Positions 1-8,528 of a stretch of DNA of 64,000 bases are shown here, in pieces; within the stretch, counting starts at the first letter, position 1, and each line of letters begins with the position of its first letter. The stretch comes from Paraburkholderia sp. (lineage in GTDB: Bacteria; Pseudomonadota; Gammaproteobacteria; Burkholderiales; Burkholderiaceae): the NCBI RefSeq assembly GCF_028283785.1, contig NZ_JAPWKB010000013.1:372001-436000 (forward strand). Reading direction: 5' to 3'. Under the pieces are notes generated by a model, which was not told where the DNA came from, made no database searches, and saw only the letters and a program-made list of their open reading frames with translations. The position numbers were made by a program, and so were the translations under genes.

Positions 1-446
1 CGCGCCAGCGACAACAGTTGCCGTTCGCCGCCGGACAAACCGCCCGCGGCCGACGTGTGGCGTTTCGCCAGCACCGGATAGCTTTCGCAGAGTTCGTCGA
101 TACGCGCGTCGCGTTCGCGCACGCTCAGAAACTGCCCGCCGAGCAGCAGGTTCTCGCGGACCGTCAGCGATGTGAACACGTTGTCCGTTTGCGGCACGAA
201 ACCCACGCCGGATTCGCGGATTTTCCGGTAGACAGGTACGCGCGAAACGTCATGACCGGCCAGCACGATGCGCCCTTCCCGCGGCGTCAGAAAACCAGCC
301 ATCGTTTTGAGCAACGTAGATTTTCCGCACCCGTTCGGGCCGAGAATCGTGACGATTTCAGTCGGACCGACCTGCATCGAGATGCCGCGCAGAATATCGA
401 CGTCTTTCGTATAACCGGCTGTCACATGGTCGAGCTCGAGCATCAT
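1..446 (-). CDS. LivF-like ABC transporter ATPase (partial, C-terminus outside window)
   Basis: Second ATPase of a branched-chain-amino-acid/amide-type (HAAT) importer; it would power uptake from the cytoplasmic face. The visible N-terminal 148 or so codons contain a Walker A (GPNGCGKST, about residues 36-44), a Q-loop region (GFVPQ) and the start of an ABC signature (LSGGERQ). Walker B lies beyond the left edge. The start ATG overlaps the stop of the LivG-like gene in an ATGA arrangement, so the two are translationally coupled and this is the last gene seen of a five-gene operon. Substrate cannot be read from the ATPase. Confidence 0.9.
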   Translation of the reverse strand, partial: MMLELDHVTAGYTKDVDILRGISMQVGPTEIVTILGPNGCGKSTLLKTMAGFLTPREGRIVLAGHDVSRVPVYRKIRESGVGFVPQTDNVFTSLTVRENLLLGGQFLSVRERDARIDELCESYPVLAKRHTSAAGGLSGGERQLLSLA

Positions 447-1225
447 GCCCCCGCAAAACGTTGCGCCTGACGCGATCCGCCCAGATACGCTTCGAGTACG
501 CGCTCGCTCTGCGCGAGTTCGTCCGGTGCGCAGTTCGCGATCATGTTGCCGCGATCCAGCACCACGCAGCGGCTGCATAGATCGCGGATGAAATGCATGT
601 CGTGTTCGACGACGATCAGCGTGACGCCCTGCGCATGGATCCGCTTCAATTGCGCGACCAGATCGTTGCGAAGGTTCGGATGAACACCGGCCGTCGGCTC
701 GTCGAGAAGCAGCAGGCGCGGCTCGCTCATCATCGCGCATGCAATGCTCAGCAACTTCTTTTGACCGCCCGATATCGACGCGGCAGGCAAGTGCGCCACC
801 CGCGTCAGCAGCAGCTCGTCGAGCAGGCGCTCCGCGCGTTCGCGCGTCTGCATTTCGAGCCGCCGCACGGACGCAGGACGGATCAGCGAATCGAGCGGTC
901 CATGACGTGCGATCGATGCTGCCATCGCGACGTCGCGCACGGTCATCCGTGACGGCATCGCCGGAAGCTGGAACGTGCGACACACGCCCATCCGCGAAAT
1001 CGCATACGCGTCGCGAGTGTGGATGGGCACGCCATCGAACAGGATTTCGCCGTCGTCGGACGGCGTAAAGCCGCTGATGACATTGAGCAACGTGCTCTTG
1101 CCCGACCCGTTCGGACCGAGCAGGCCGACGATCTCGCCCGCGTTCACATGCAGGTCGAGATCGTGCAGCACGGTGTTGCCGCCGAATGCCTTCGCGATCT
1201 GCCTGACTTCGAGAAGCGCGTTCAT
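443..1225 (-). CDS. LivG-like ABC transporter ATPase
   Basis: 260-residue ATPase partner of the LivF-like protein. It has Walker A GPNGSGKST (about 37-45), signature ISGGQKK, Walker B LLLLDEP and the H-loop VEHD. The short C-terminal tail (ERVLEAYLGG) is typical of LivG, where it contacts the permease loops. An in-frame GTG lies 54 bases upstream, but the ATG at 1225 is preceded by a perfect GGAGGT at 6-7 bases and overlaps the permease stop by a few bases, so I chose it. Tight packing on both sides indicates one polycistronic unit with the permeases and binding protein upstream. Confidence 0.93.
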   Translation of the reverse strand: MNALLEVRQIAKAFGGNTVLHDLDLHVNAGEIVGLLGPNGSGKSTLLNVISGFTPSDDGEILFDGVPIHTRDAYAISRMGVCRTFQLPAMPSRMTVRDVAMAASIARHGPLDSLIRPASVRRLEMQTRERAERLLDELLLTRVAHLPAASISGGQKKLLSIACAMMSEPRLLLLDEPTAGVHPNLRNDLVAQLKRIHAQGVTLIVVEHDMHFIRDLCSRCVVLDRGNMIANCAPDELAQSERVLEAYLGGSRQAQRFAGA

Positions 1226-2109
1226 TGCGCACCTCCGATACGTTCGGGCAAGAGACCGTGCGGCCGCCAGATCAGACACGCGAGCAGCAGCAGACCGACC
1301 GCGCCGAGCCGCACCGCGCCCGCCATATCGCTGCCGATGCCGAGCGCATCTTTCAGGAACGGCACGGACGAATAGACGATCTGCACGACCAGCGCACCGC
1401 AGATCACGCCAAGACCGTTACCGATGCCGCCGATCATCACGATGGTCCAGATCAGAAAGGTTTCCGACGACAGCATCGAATCCGGTCCCACGAAACTGAT
1501 GTAATACGTCAGCAACGCGCCGGCCAACGCGGCCGGCACTGCCGCCGCAATCGACGCCTGTGTCTTCAGCGCGATCAGTTCGTAACCGAAGCAGGTCGCA
1601 AGCAACGGTTGCTCGCGCATCAATTTCAGCGCCCGTCCAAAGCGGCCGTCCGCGAGTCGCCGGCTGGCGACGTAACAGAGCGCGACGGCAACCGCGACCA
1701 CGCCGAGAAAGGCCAGGTCCGACGCGATTCCGTCGAGGTGCGGAAACAGCGCGCCGATGCCGCCGATGCCCTGTGCGCCGCCCGTCAACCAGCCTTCGTT
1801 CAACGCGACCGTGCGCAGGATTTCCGCGAGCGCAAGCGTGGCGATGCCCCAGTAATCGGACGCGAGATTGCGGCCGAGCCGCGCCATCACGAAGCCGAGC
1901 AACGACGCGCAGACAATCGCCAGAACGACGCCGAGCATCACCGGCAAGCCGGCGTTCGCGGCAATCGCAGCGGCGTAGGCGCCCACGCCGACATACGCGA
2001 CGAAACCGAAATTGACGAGTCCGGCATAGCCCGCCTGCAGATTCAGCCCGAGTCCCATCAACGCGTAGATGCCCGCGATCGTCACCAGATGAATCACGAA
2101 ACTAGACAC
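1222..2109 (-). CDS. LivM-like ABC transporter permease
   Basis: 295-residue inner-membrane permease of the HAAT family (PF02653-type). It is very hydrophobic, with about eight to ten membrane spans. It carries the family hallmark near the N-terminus (ALMGLGLNLQAGYAGLVNFG, about 16-35) and a coupling-loop region around RFGRALKLMREQPLLA. The start is a GTG preceded by GGGAGGT, overlapping the last codons of the LivH-like gene by 8 bases. It would pair with the LivH-like permease to form the translocation pore. The substrate is not determined by the permease sequence. Confidence 0.9.
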   Translation of the reverse strand: MSSFVIHLVTIAGIYALMGLGLNLQAGYAGLVNFGFVAYVGVGAYAAAIAANAGLPVMLGVVLAIVCASLLGFVMARLGRNLASDYWGIATLALAEILRTVALNEGWLTGGAQGIGGIGALFPHLDGIASDLAFLGVVAVAVALCYVASRRLADGRFGRALKLMREQPLLATCFGYELIALKTQASIAAAVPAALAGALLTYYISFVGPDSMLSSETFLIWTIVMIGGIGNGLGVICGALVVQIVYSSVPFLKDALGIGSDMAGAVRLGAVGLLLLACLIWRPHGLLPERIGGAQ

Positions 2110-2995
2110 GACGCACCTCCCGGTCGAACAGCCCGTACGGGCGGACCAGCAACGCCAGCAACAGGATCGCGAACGACGCCGCGCCGATATACGTGACCGG
2201 CAAAAACACCAGCTGACGCCCGAACAGAAAGCCGAAGTCGATATTCGTCACGAAGGTCTCCGCGAGCGCGATCAGCAACGCACCCGCTGCCGCGCCGAGC
2301 GGATTGCCGAGACCGCCGAGAATCGCCGCCGCGAATACGGGCAGCAGCAGTCCGTTGCCAAGGTTCAGATGGACGTCTTCGCTCAGGCCGAGCATCGTGC
2401 CGCCGAGCGCCGCGAGCGCGCCGCTGGCGAACGTGATGATCGCGGTGACGCGGGTTGCGTCGATGCCGGTTGCGAGCGCCAGCGGACGGTTCGACGACAG
2501 CGCGCGCATCGAGCGGCCGAGGTTGGTGCGGAACAGCAAGGTGCCGAACAGCAGCAAGGTCGCGGCGCCGCAGCCGATCGACGCGAGTTGTCCGGTCGAC
2601 ACCGGCATACCCGCGATCATCCACGGCGGTGCGACCTCGAACGCGTAGTGCTGCGGCCGCGAACCCTCGACGGCAAGCACGAACGCGATCAGGATCATCG
2701 ATACCGCCAGCGATCCGATCATCGCGTTCGCGCTTCCGCGCAACAGCAGCCGCGAAAACACCAGCGCGTTGAGCAGTACCGCCATGACGCCGAGCAGCAC
2801 GCACGACACGGCAAGCGCGAGCCCGAACGGCATGCCTGCGCGCTGGCACCACAAGGTCACGAACGCGCCGAGCATCGCGTACTGCACATGCGCGATATTC
2901 GGAAAGCGTACGAGCGAATACAACGTCGATACGCCCACCGACACCAACAGCAGATCGGCGGTGCGTATCAGCACGTCGAGCAGGAATTGAAGCAT
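2102..2995 (-). CDS. LivH-like ABC transporter permease
   Basis: Second inner-membrane permease of the HAAT importer, about 297 residues and highly hydrophobic. It has the LivH-type coupling motif region (FRTNLGRSMRALSSNRPLA) and multiple glycine/alanine-rich spans. A GTG nine bases upstream (3004) is an alternative start; ATG at 2995 was preferred because GGTGA sits just in front of it. It lies 23 bases after the binding-protein stop and overlaps the LivM-like gene, so it is part of the same operon. Together with the LivM-like protein it would form a heterodimeric pore. Confidence 0.88.
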   Translation of the reverse strand: MLQFLLDVLIRTADLLLVSVGVSTLYSLVRFPNIAHVQYAMLGAFVTLWCQRAGMPFGLALAVSCVLLGVMAVLLNALVFSRLLLRGSANAMIGSLAVSMILIAFVLAVEGSRPQHYAFEVAPPWMIAGMPVSTGQLASIGCGAATLLLFGTLLFRTNLGRSMRALSSNRPLALATGIDATRVTAIITFASGALAALGGTMLGLSEDVHLNLGNGLLLPVFAAAILGGLGNPLGAAAGALLIALAETFVTNIDFGFLFGRQLVFLPVTYIGAASFAILLLALLVRPYGLFDREVRRV

Positions 2996-3018
2996 CGCGG
3001 TCACCGTTATCGTTGTCG

Positions 3019-4113
3019 TTAGCGCGCGGTGACGGTCTTGTCGAACTTCACTTTTTCGTACGGCTGCTGTTCGCGCTGGCCGTCGGCATCGAACGCGATC
3101 ACGCCGGTGGCGCCGTCGTAGGATTTGCCGACTTGCGACATCGCCGAGCGGACCTTTTGAGGATCGGCGGATTGCGCCTTGTCGATCGCCGCGGCCGACA
3201 GCATCACCGCGTCGTACGCATAACTGCCGAACGACGATTTGACCGGCTGTTTATAGGCCTTTTGATACGCGTCTTCGTAGAACTTGCCATTGCTGCCCAC
3301 CGACGCCACTTCGATTCCCAACTGGCCTTGCGCGATTTGCGGCGGCGTATCGCTGGTGCACATCGTCAGATAGATGCCGTACCAGGGCGTCTTGTTCAAA
3401 CCGAGTTCGTACGCTTCACGATTGATCGTCGCCGCTTCCTGTCCGTACGCGCTGTAGACGAAGCCGTCGGGCGCGGCACGGCTCATCTGCTGCAACTCGC
3501 GGCGATACGTGGATTGGCCTTCCGTGTACAGCACCTGCGAGACGACCGTGCCGCCCAGCGCGACGAACTGCTTGCTGAATTCCGCCGCGATGCCCTGCCC
3601 GTACGAATTGTTCGGCACGATGATCGCGACCTTGCGCATCTTCAGATTGAACATGTCTTGCGCGGCGAAGCGCGCGGACAGATCGTCCAGTCCGATCACG
3701 CTGTACGAGCCCGAACCCACGTTGCGCACCGCCGGACTCGACGATCCGATATTGACGTGGACGTCCCCCTGTTTGACGACGTATTGCGCCATCGGAATCG
3801 TAATGCCCGACGAGAATTCACCGAGCACCACCGGCACCTTGCCGACGCTGACGAGCTTGCGGGCCGCGTCGAGCGCGGTGTTCGCGGTGCCGCCCGAATC
3901 TTCGATTTCCGCGTTCAGCTTCTGCCCCATCACGCCGCCTTTCGCGTTGATCTGCGCGACCGCGAGCTCGATGCCGCGGCGTTGATCCTCGCCGATCGAC
4001 GCGCTTGATCCGGTCAACGGCAACACCGCGCCGATATTGATTTCCGCCTTGACGACGCTCGCGGATGCAAGCGCCAGCACAGCAACGACGAACTGCCAAC
4101 GATCAATCTTCAT
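3019..4113 (-). CDS. LivK-like periplasmic substrate-binding protein
   Basis: 364-residue exported receptor of the importer (Peripla_BP_6 / type I fold). It starts with a Sec signal (MKIDRWQFVVAVLALASASVVKA), and the mature protein opens EINIGAVLPLTGSSASIGEDQ, the standard LivK/AmiC-type beginning. The start at 4113 was chosen because an in-frame extension to 4167 lacks a ribosome site and would bury the signal. First gene of the operon. The binding-site Ser/Thr region (GSSSPAVRNV) fits amino-acid or small carboxylate ligands, but ligand identity (branched-chain amino acid, aromatic acid, amide) cannot be told. Confidence 0.9.
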   Translation of the reverse strand: MKIDRWQFVVAVLALASASVVKAEINIGAVLPLTGSSASIGEDQRRGIELAVAQINAKGGVMGQKLNAEIEDSGGTANTALDAARKLVSVGKVPVVLGEFSSGITIPMAQYVVKQGDVHVNIGSSSPAVRNVGSGSYSVIGLDDLSARFAAQDMFNLKMRKVAIIVPNNSYGQGIAAEFSKQFVALGGTVVSQVLYTEGQSTYRRELQQMSRAAPDGFVYSAYGQEAATINREAYELGLNKTPWYGIYLTMCTSDTPPQIAQGQLGIEVASVGSNGKFYEDAYQKAYKQPVKSSFGSYAYDAVMLSAAAIDKAQSADPQKVRSAMSQVGKSYDGATGVIAFDADGQREQQPYEKVKFDKTVTAR

Positions 4114-4166
4114 GTCGACCCCGAACGGAACGGTTGAGAGAAATTTCACTGCTTCATGCCCACACA

Positions 4167-4178
4167 AGTGTCGACACT
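4167..4178. promoter_or_regulatory. 12-bp perfect palindrome in the divergent liv-like/MFS promoter region
   Basis: AGTGTCGACACT is a perfect palindrome 54 bases upstream of the binding-protein start, in the 284-base divergent gap 4114-4397. The core TGTCGACA has the T-GT-N-AC-A layout seen in FadR-subfamily GntR operators. The rest of the gap is AT-rich and contains TTGCAACGCA and TTGCGTA repeats at about 4196-4220. No regulator gene for it is in the window, so this is inferred from symmetry and position only. Confidence 0.4.
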
Positions 4179-4397
4179 AATGCGTAAAAAAATAAGTTGC
4201 AACGCAAAATTATTGCGTACCGATTTTGCGAATGTCCCTTTATTAACGGGCTTTTCGGCGTGTTTTTGCCAATGCGCCAAGCTGGTGCGACGCACCATTT
4301 CTCATTTTTTTCGCTCGCTTCGCTGCGATTTTTAGGCTAATTTCTGCGCTGTAAACGGCGTTGCCCTGCGTCCCGACTCTTATCCGGCCACCTCGAA

Positions 4398-5783
4398 ATG
4401 GACACTTCCACGGACACCCCGCGCGACACCCATCACAGTCGCGCAAGCCCGCATCGGCTGGTCACGCTGGTCGCAGTGGCGGTCGGATTCATCATGGCGA
4501 TGCTCGACGTCACCATCGTCAACGTCGCGCTGAAGACGATGCAAACCAGCCTGTCGATGTCGCTCACCGCACTGGTCTGGGTCGTCGATGCGTACACGCT
4601 GAGCTTCGCCGCGCTGCTGCTGTTCGGCGGTGCCTGCGCGAACCGCGTTGGTGCAAAGCGCATCTATCTATGCGGACTGGCGATTTTCGTGGTCGCATCT
4701 TTGCTGTGCGGCGTGTCGCTGAACGCGGCGATGCTGTTGTTCGCGCGGCTGCTGCAAGGCGTCGGCGCTGCGCTGTTCATGCCGAGTTCGCTGAGCTTGC
4801 TGACCGAGGCGTTTCCCGTTGGGCCGACGCGCACGAAAATGATCGGCATCTGGGGCGCGCTGGTGTCGGCCGCGATGGCGCTCGGTCCGCTATGCGGCGG
4901 CGTGCTGATCGCGAGCTTCGGCTGGCGCAGCATCTTCCTCGTCAATCTGCCGATCGGCGTGGCCGGACTGTGGCTGGCCAGACGCTGTATCGCGGAGTCG
5001 CCGCGCGTGCCGCGCCGGTTGAACGCGATGGGTCACGTGTTTGGCGTGATCGGACTCGGCGCACTCAGCTACGCGTTGATCGAAGGACCGGCGACGGGCT
5101 GGACCGCGCCGGTGATCGTCGCGTGCATCGGCGTGGCGCTGCTGTCCGCGTGTGCGTTTATCGTGCGGGAACGTCACGCACAGGAACGGATCTTTCCTTT
5201 GTCGCTGATCGCCGAACGGCAGTTTTCCGGCGGCACGCTGGTCGGTCTGTTGATCAACTTCGCGGTGTTCGCGGAAATTTTCCAGCTCAGCCTGTTCCTT
5301 CAGCACGTCAGGAATGCATCGCCGTTGCAGGTCGGATTGCAGCTTTCGCCGCTGATGGCTTTGTTCGCCGTCGGCAATCTGTCGTCGGCGCGTGTGAGCG
5401 CGCGGTTCGGTGCGCGCCGCGCATTGCTCGGCGGCCTGTCGGTCGCCACGCTCGCGTCGCTGTCGCTCTTTTATCTTCCCGCGATGCCGTTCGCGATGAT
5501 CGCGTGTCTCGTCGGCGTCGCCAATCTCGGCGCGGGCGAGGCCATTCCCGCGATGAATCTCGCGGTGATGCAGGCCGCCGGCGCGCAGCATTCGAATATC
5601 GCGGCGGCCACCCTCAATGCGAGCCGGCAGATCGGCTCCTTACTCGGCGTGGCGGTCATGTCGATCATTCTTCAGGCGACGGTCAGCATGGTGCGTGCGG
5701 CATCGGTCAGCTTCATCGTGATCGCGCTGGCGTTTCTGCTCAGCGCGCTGGTCGTGTTGCGCACGTTCCGCCCGCTTCCGTAG
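4398..5783 (+). CDS. DHA2-family MFS multidrug exporter (14-TM, EmrB/QacA type)
   Basis: 461-residue proton-driven exporter in the inner membrane. Residues 20-60 hold the DHA2 first-helix signature (GFIMAMLDVTIVNVALKTMQ). The A-like loop GGACANRVGAKRIYLCG follows helix 2, and the helix-5 antiporter motif is visible around GPLCGGVLIASFGWRSIFLVN. About 14 hydrophobic segments can be counted. It is divergent from the liv-like operon and has no adjacent membrane-fusion partner, so it probably acts alone rather than as an EmrAB complex. The ribosome site is weak. The exported compound is unknown. Confidence 0.85.
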   Translation: MDTSTDTPRDTHHSRASPHRLVTLVAVAVGFIMAMLDVTIVNVALKTMQTSLSMSLTALVWVVDAYTLSFAALLLFGGACANRVGAKRIYLCGLAIFVVASLLCGVSLNAAMLLFARLLQGVGAALFMPSSLSLLTEAFPVGPTRTKMIGIWGALVSAAMALGPLCGGVLIASFGWRSIFLVNLPIGVAGLWLARRCIAESPRVPRRLNAMGHVFGVIGLGALSYALIEGPATGWTAPVIVACIGVALLSACAFIVRERHAQERIFPLSLIAERQFSGGTLVGLLINFAVFAEIFQLSLFLQHVRNASPLQVGLQLSPLMALFAVGNLSSARVSARFGARRALLGGLSVATLASLSLFYLPAMPFAMIACLVGVANLGAGEAIPAMNLAVMQAAGAQHSNIAAATLNASRQIGSLLGVAVMSIILQATVSMVRAASVSFIVIALAFLLSALVVLRTFRPLP

Positions 5784-5910
5784 ACAAGTAGACAACTCGC
5801 CGCGCACGTGTCCGCCGAAACCCACGGTTCTGCGACCGCGACCGCGCCGTATGTTATGTTTGACGCGCGCCGCGTCCATCGTATGGCGGCCAGCCACGTG
5901 TGGCGTCAAA

Positions 5911-5940
5911 ATGAGCAACGAAGAAGAATTTGCCGGATGA
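5911..5940 (+). other. Possible 9-codon leader ORF coupled to the sensor kinase
   Basis: ATG at 5911 opens a frame of nine codons (MSNEEEFAG) whose TGA overlaps the kinase start as ATGA (5937-5940). The kinase itself has no clear Shine-Dalgarno sequence, so translation of this mini-ORF could deliver ribosomes to it. There is no evidence beyond the arrangement, and chance is possible. Confidence 0.25.
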
Positions 5941-8465
5941 ACAACCCCCTGAATGTCGAAAGTCGCCGCATCGCCGCACTCGCGCGGTATGACGTGCTGG
6001 ACACACCACGCGAACAAGCCTTTGACGAAATCGCAAGCCTCGCCGCGGCACTCTGCGGCGCGCCGATCGCGGTGGTGAATTTCATCGGGGATGGCCGTCA
6101 GTTTTTCAAGGCGGAAGTCGGACTCGGCGTGCGCGAAACGCCGCTCGAAACATCGTTCTGCACGAAGGCGTTGCTCGAAGAAGAATTTCTGCTGGTTCCC
6201 GATGCCACCGCCGATCCCCGCTTTAACTGCAACCCGCTCGTCACCGGCGAGCCGCATCTGCGCTTTTATGCCGGCGCGCTGCTGAAAACCGACGAAGGAT
6301 TGCCGATCGGCACGCTCTGCGTGCTCGACTACGAACCGAGAAGCCTCAACCCACTTCAGGAACAGGCGTTACGCGTGCTCGCACGTCAAACCATGGCCGC
6401 GCTGGAACTGCGTCACGCGGCAAAGTCCGCCGAGGATGAACGGACGCGCTACCACGCACTGTTCAACGCGATCGACGACGGCTTCTGCATCATCGAATTC
6501 TTCGACGGTCCGCACGGACCGCTTAGCGACTACGTTCACGTGGAAGCGAATCCGGGCTACGAACGGCACACCGGTATTTCCGGCGTGGTAGGACAGACCC
6601 TGCGGGAGATCGACCCGACCGAAGCGGACCGTTGGATCGAGCTGTACGGCAGCGTGTTGCGCACCGGCGTACCGGCCCGCTTCGAGCGGTATTTCCTGAC
6701 CGCCGGACGTCATATCGAAGTCTCGGCCGCGCGCGTCGAACCGCAAAGCTTGCGACGGGTCTCGGTGCTGTTTCGCGATATCTCCGCACGCAAGAAAGCG
6801 GACGCGGCACTGCGTTCGAGCGAAGCGCTCGCCCGCGAAAATAGCGAGCGTGTGCAGTTGGCGCTCGCGGCGGGCGCGATTATCGGCACATGGTTCTGGG
6901 ACCTGCCCAACGACCGTTTCACCGTCGACGAAGCGTTCGCGCATGTGTTCGGCCTCGACCCCGCGCAAGGCCGCGAGGGCCTCAGCCTCGAACAGGTGAT
7001 CGCGAACGTTCACCCCGACGACCGCACCGGCCTCACCACCGCCATCAGCGAAGTGATTGCGCGTGGCGGGCACTATGCGCATCAATATCGCGTGCGTCGT
7101 GCGGACGGACGATATTACTGGATCGAAGCGAACGGTCGCGTCGATCACGGACCGGACGGCACGCCGCTGAGCTTTCCAGGCGTGCTGCTGGATGTCGAAA
7201 AGCGTCGTGCCGTCGAAGAAGAACGGGATCGCGCGGCGTCATCGCTAAGGGCGCTCAACGAAACGCTCGAACAACGCGTGACCGAGCGCAGCGCAGAACT
7301 GATGCGGGCCGAAGAGCAACTGCGGCAGTCACAGAAAATGGAAGCAGTCGGCCAACTCACCGGCGGTCTCGCTCATGATTTCAATAACCTGCTGGCCGGC
7401 GTATCGGGCTCGCTGCAATTGCTCAGCATCCGGATGAGCCAGGGCCGCCTCGCCGACGTCGACAAATACGTGGTGGCCGCGCAAGGCGCAGTCCGTCGTG
7501 CGGCAGCGCTGACGCATCGGTTGCTGGCTTTCTCGCGTCGTCAAACGCTCGACCCGCGACCCACCGACGTCAATGCACTCGTCAACGGCATGACCGATCT
7601 GGTGCAGCGCACCGTCGGACCCGGCATCAAGGTCGAGGCAGTCGGCGCGGCCAGTCTCTGGCCCGCGCTGGTCGATCCAGGCCAGCTTGAAAACGCGCTT
7701 CTGAATCTGTGCATCAACGCGCGCGATGCGATGCCCAACGGCGGCCGTATCACGATCGAGACCGCCAACAAGTGGATCGATCGCAGCGCGGCCCATAGCC
7801 ACGATATGCCCGAAGGCCAGTATCTGTCGTTATGCGTCACGGATACCGGAACCGGCATGACGCCCGACGTGATCGCAAAAGCATTCGACCCGTTCTTTAC
7901 CACCAAGCCGATCGGCATGGGTACGGGGCTCGGTCTGTCGATGATCTACGGCTTCGCCAAACAGTCCGGCGGACAGGTGCGGATCTACTCGGAAGTTGCT
8001 CAGGGAACGACCGTCTGCATCTATTTGCCGCGCTTTTACGGCGGCATCGATGGCGACGACACCGATCACGTCGCCTCGCCGATCTCCGGCAGCGAAGCAG
8101 GCGAAACGGTTCTCGTCGTGGACGATGAACCGAGCGTGCGGATGCTGATCACCGACGTGCTCGAAGAGCTCGGTTACACGGTGATCGAAGCGGCGGACAG
8201 CGTGGCGGGTCTGAAGCTGTTGCAGTCGAATGTCCGGATCGACCTTCTCGTCAGCGACGTCGGTCTTCCCGGCGGGATGAACGGCCGTCAGATGGCGGAT
8301 GCGGCGAGACAGACGCGGCCCGACCTGAAAGTGCTGTTCATCACCGGCTATGCGGAGAATTCCGTGATCGGCAACGGTCACCTCGAACCCGGCATGCAAG
8401 TGATGACCAAGCCCTTCGCGCTGGAAACGTTCGCCGATCGCGTCCGGCAAATGGTGGACGGCTGA
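5937..8465 (+). CDS. Hybrid sensor histidine kinase (GAF-PAS-PAS-HisKA-HATPase-REC)
   Basis: 842-residue soluble hybrid kinase. An N-terminal GAF domain (about 15-165) is followed by two PAS domains (about 175-290 and 300-430, the second with a PAC-like RYRRADGRYYW-type end) and a coiled coil. The HisKA H-box has phospho-acceptor His480 (GGLAHDFNN). The HATPase has N box (NLCINARDAM), G1 (DTGTGM) and G2 (GTGLGL). A C-terminal receiver follows with Asp774 (VSDVGLPGG) and Lys in MTKPF. There is no transmembrane segment, so the signal is cytosolic. No HPt or response-regulator gene adjoins it; the phosphorelay partner must be elsewhere. Start 5937 was chosen because the GAF-family N-terminus (NNPLNVESRRIAAL) begins there. 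Confidence 0.93.
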   Translation: MNNPLNVESRRIAALARYDVLDTPREQAFDEIASLAAALCGAPIAVVNFIGDGRQFFKAEVGLGVRETPLETSFCTKALLEEEFLLVPDATADPRFNCNPLVTGEPHLRFYAGALLKTDEGLPIGTLCVLDYEPRSLNPLQEQALRVLARQTMAALELRHAAKSAEDERTRYHALFNAIDDGFCIIEFFDGPHGPLSDYVHVEANPGYERHTGISGVVGQTLREIDPTEADRWIELYGSVLRTGVPARFERYFLTAGRHIEVSAARVEPQSLRRVSVLFRDISARKKADAALRSSEALARENSERVQLALAAGAIIGTWFWDLPNDRFTVDEAFAHVFGLDPAQGREGLSLEQVIANVHPDDRTGLTTAISEVIARGGHYAHQYRVRRADGRYYWIEANGRVDHGPDGTPLSFPGVLLDVEKRRAVEEERDRAASSLRALNETLEQRVTERSAELMRAEEQLRQSQKMEAVGQLTGGLAHDFNNLLAGVSGSLQLLSIRMSQGRLADVDKYVVAAQGAVRRAAALTHRLLAFSRRQTLDPRPTDVNALVNGMTDLVQRTVGPGIKVEAVGAASLWPALVDPGQLENALLNLCINARDAMPNGGRITIETANKWIDRSAAHSHDMPEGQYLSLCVTDTGTGMTPDVIAKAFDPFFTTKPIGMGTGLGLSMIYGFAKQSGGQVRIYSEVAQGTTVCIYLPRFYGGIDGDDTDHVASPISGSEAGETVLVVDDEPSVRMLITDVLEELGYTVIEAADSVAGLKLLQSNVRIDLLVSDVGLPGGMNGRQMADAARQTRPDLKVLFITGYAENSVIGNGHLEPGMQVMTKPFALETFADRVRQMVDG

Positions 8466-8490
8466 TTGCGCACCGTGCATCGTGCATGCG

Positions 8491-8526
8491 ATGCGTGCCG
8501 GGAATGCACGCATTCCCGGCACGCAT
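8491..8526. terminator. Bidirectional hairpin between sensor kinase and porin
   Basis: A 16-bp perfect inverted repeat (ATGCGTGCCGGGAATG ... CATTCCCGGCACGCAT) with a 4-base loop lies between two convergent genes, 26 bases after the kinase stop and 3 bases from the porin stop. There is no T-tract, so it may stop polymerase only partly or protect the 3' ends of both mRNAs. Confidence 0.7.
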
Positions 8527-8528
8527 GA

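Noticed and set aside
4243..4446. A 67-codon minus-strand frame in the liv/MFS divergent gap
   Set aside because: It overlaps the MFS start and promoter region, with no ribosome site and Cys/Arg-rich shadow composition.
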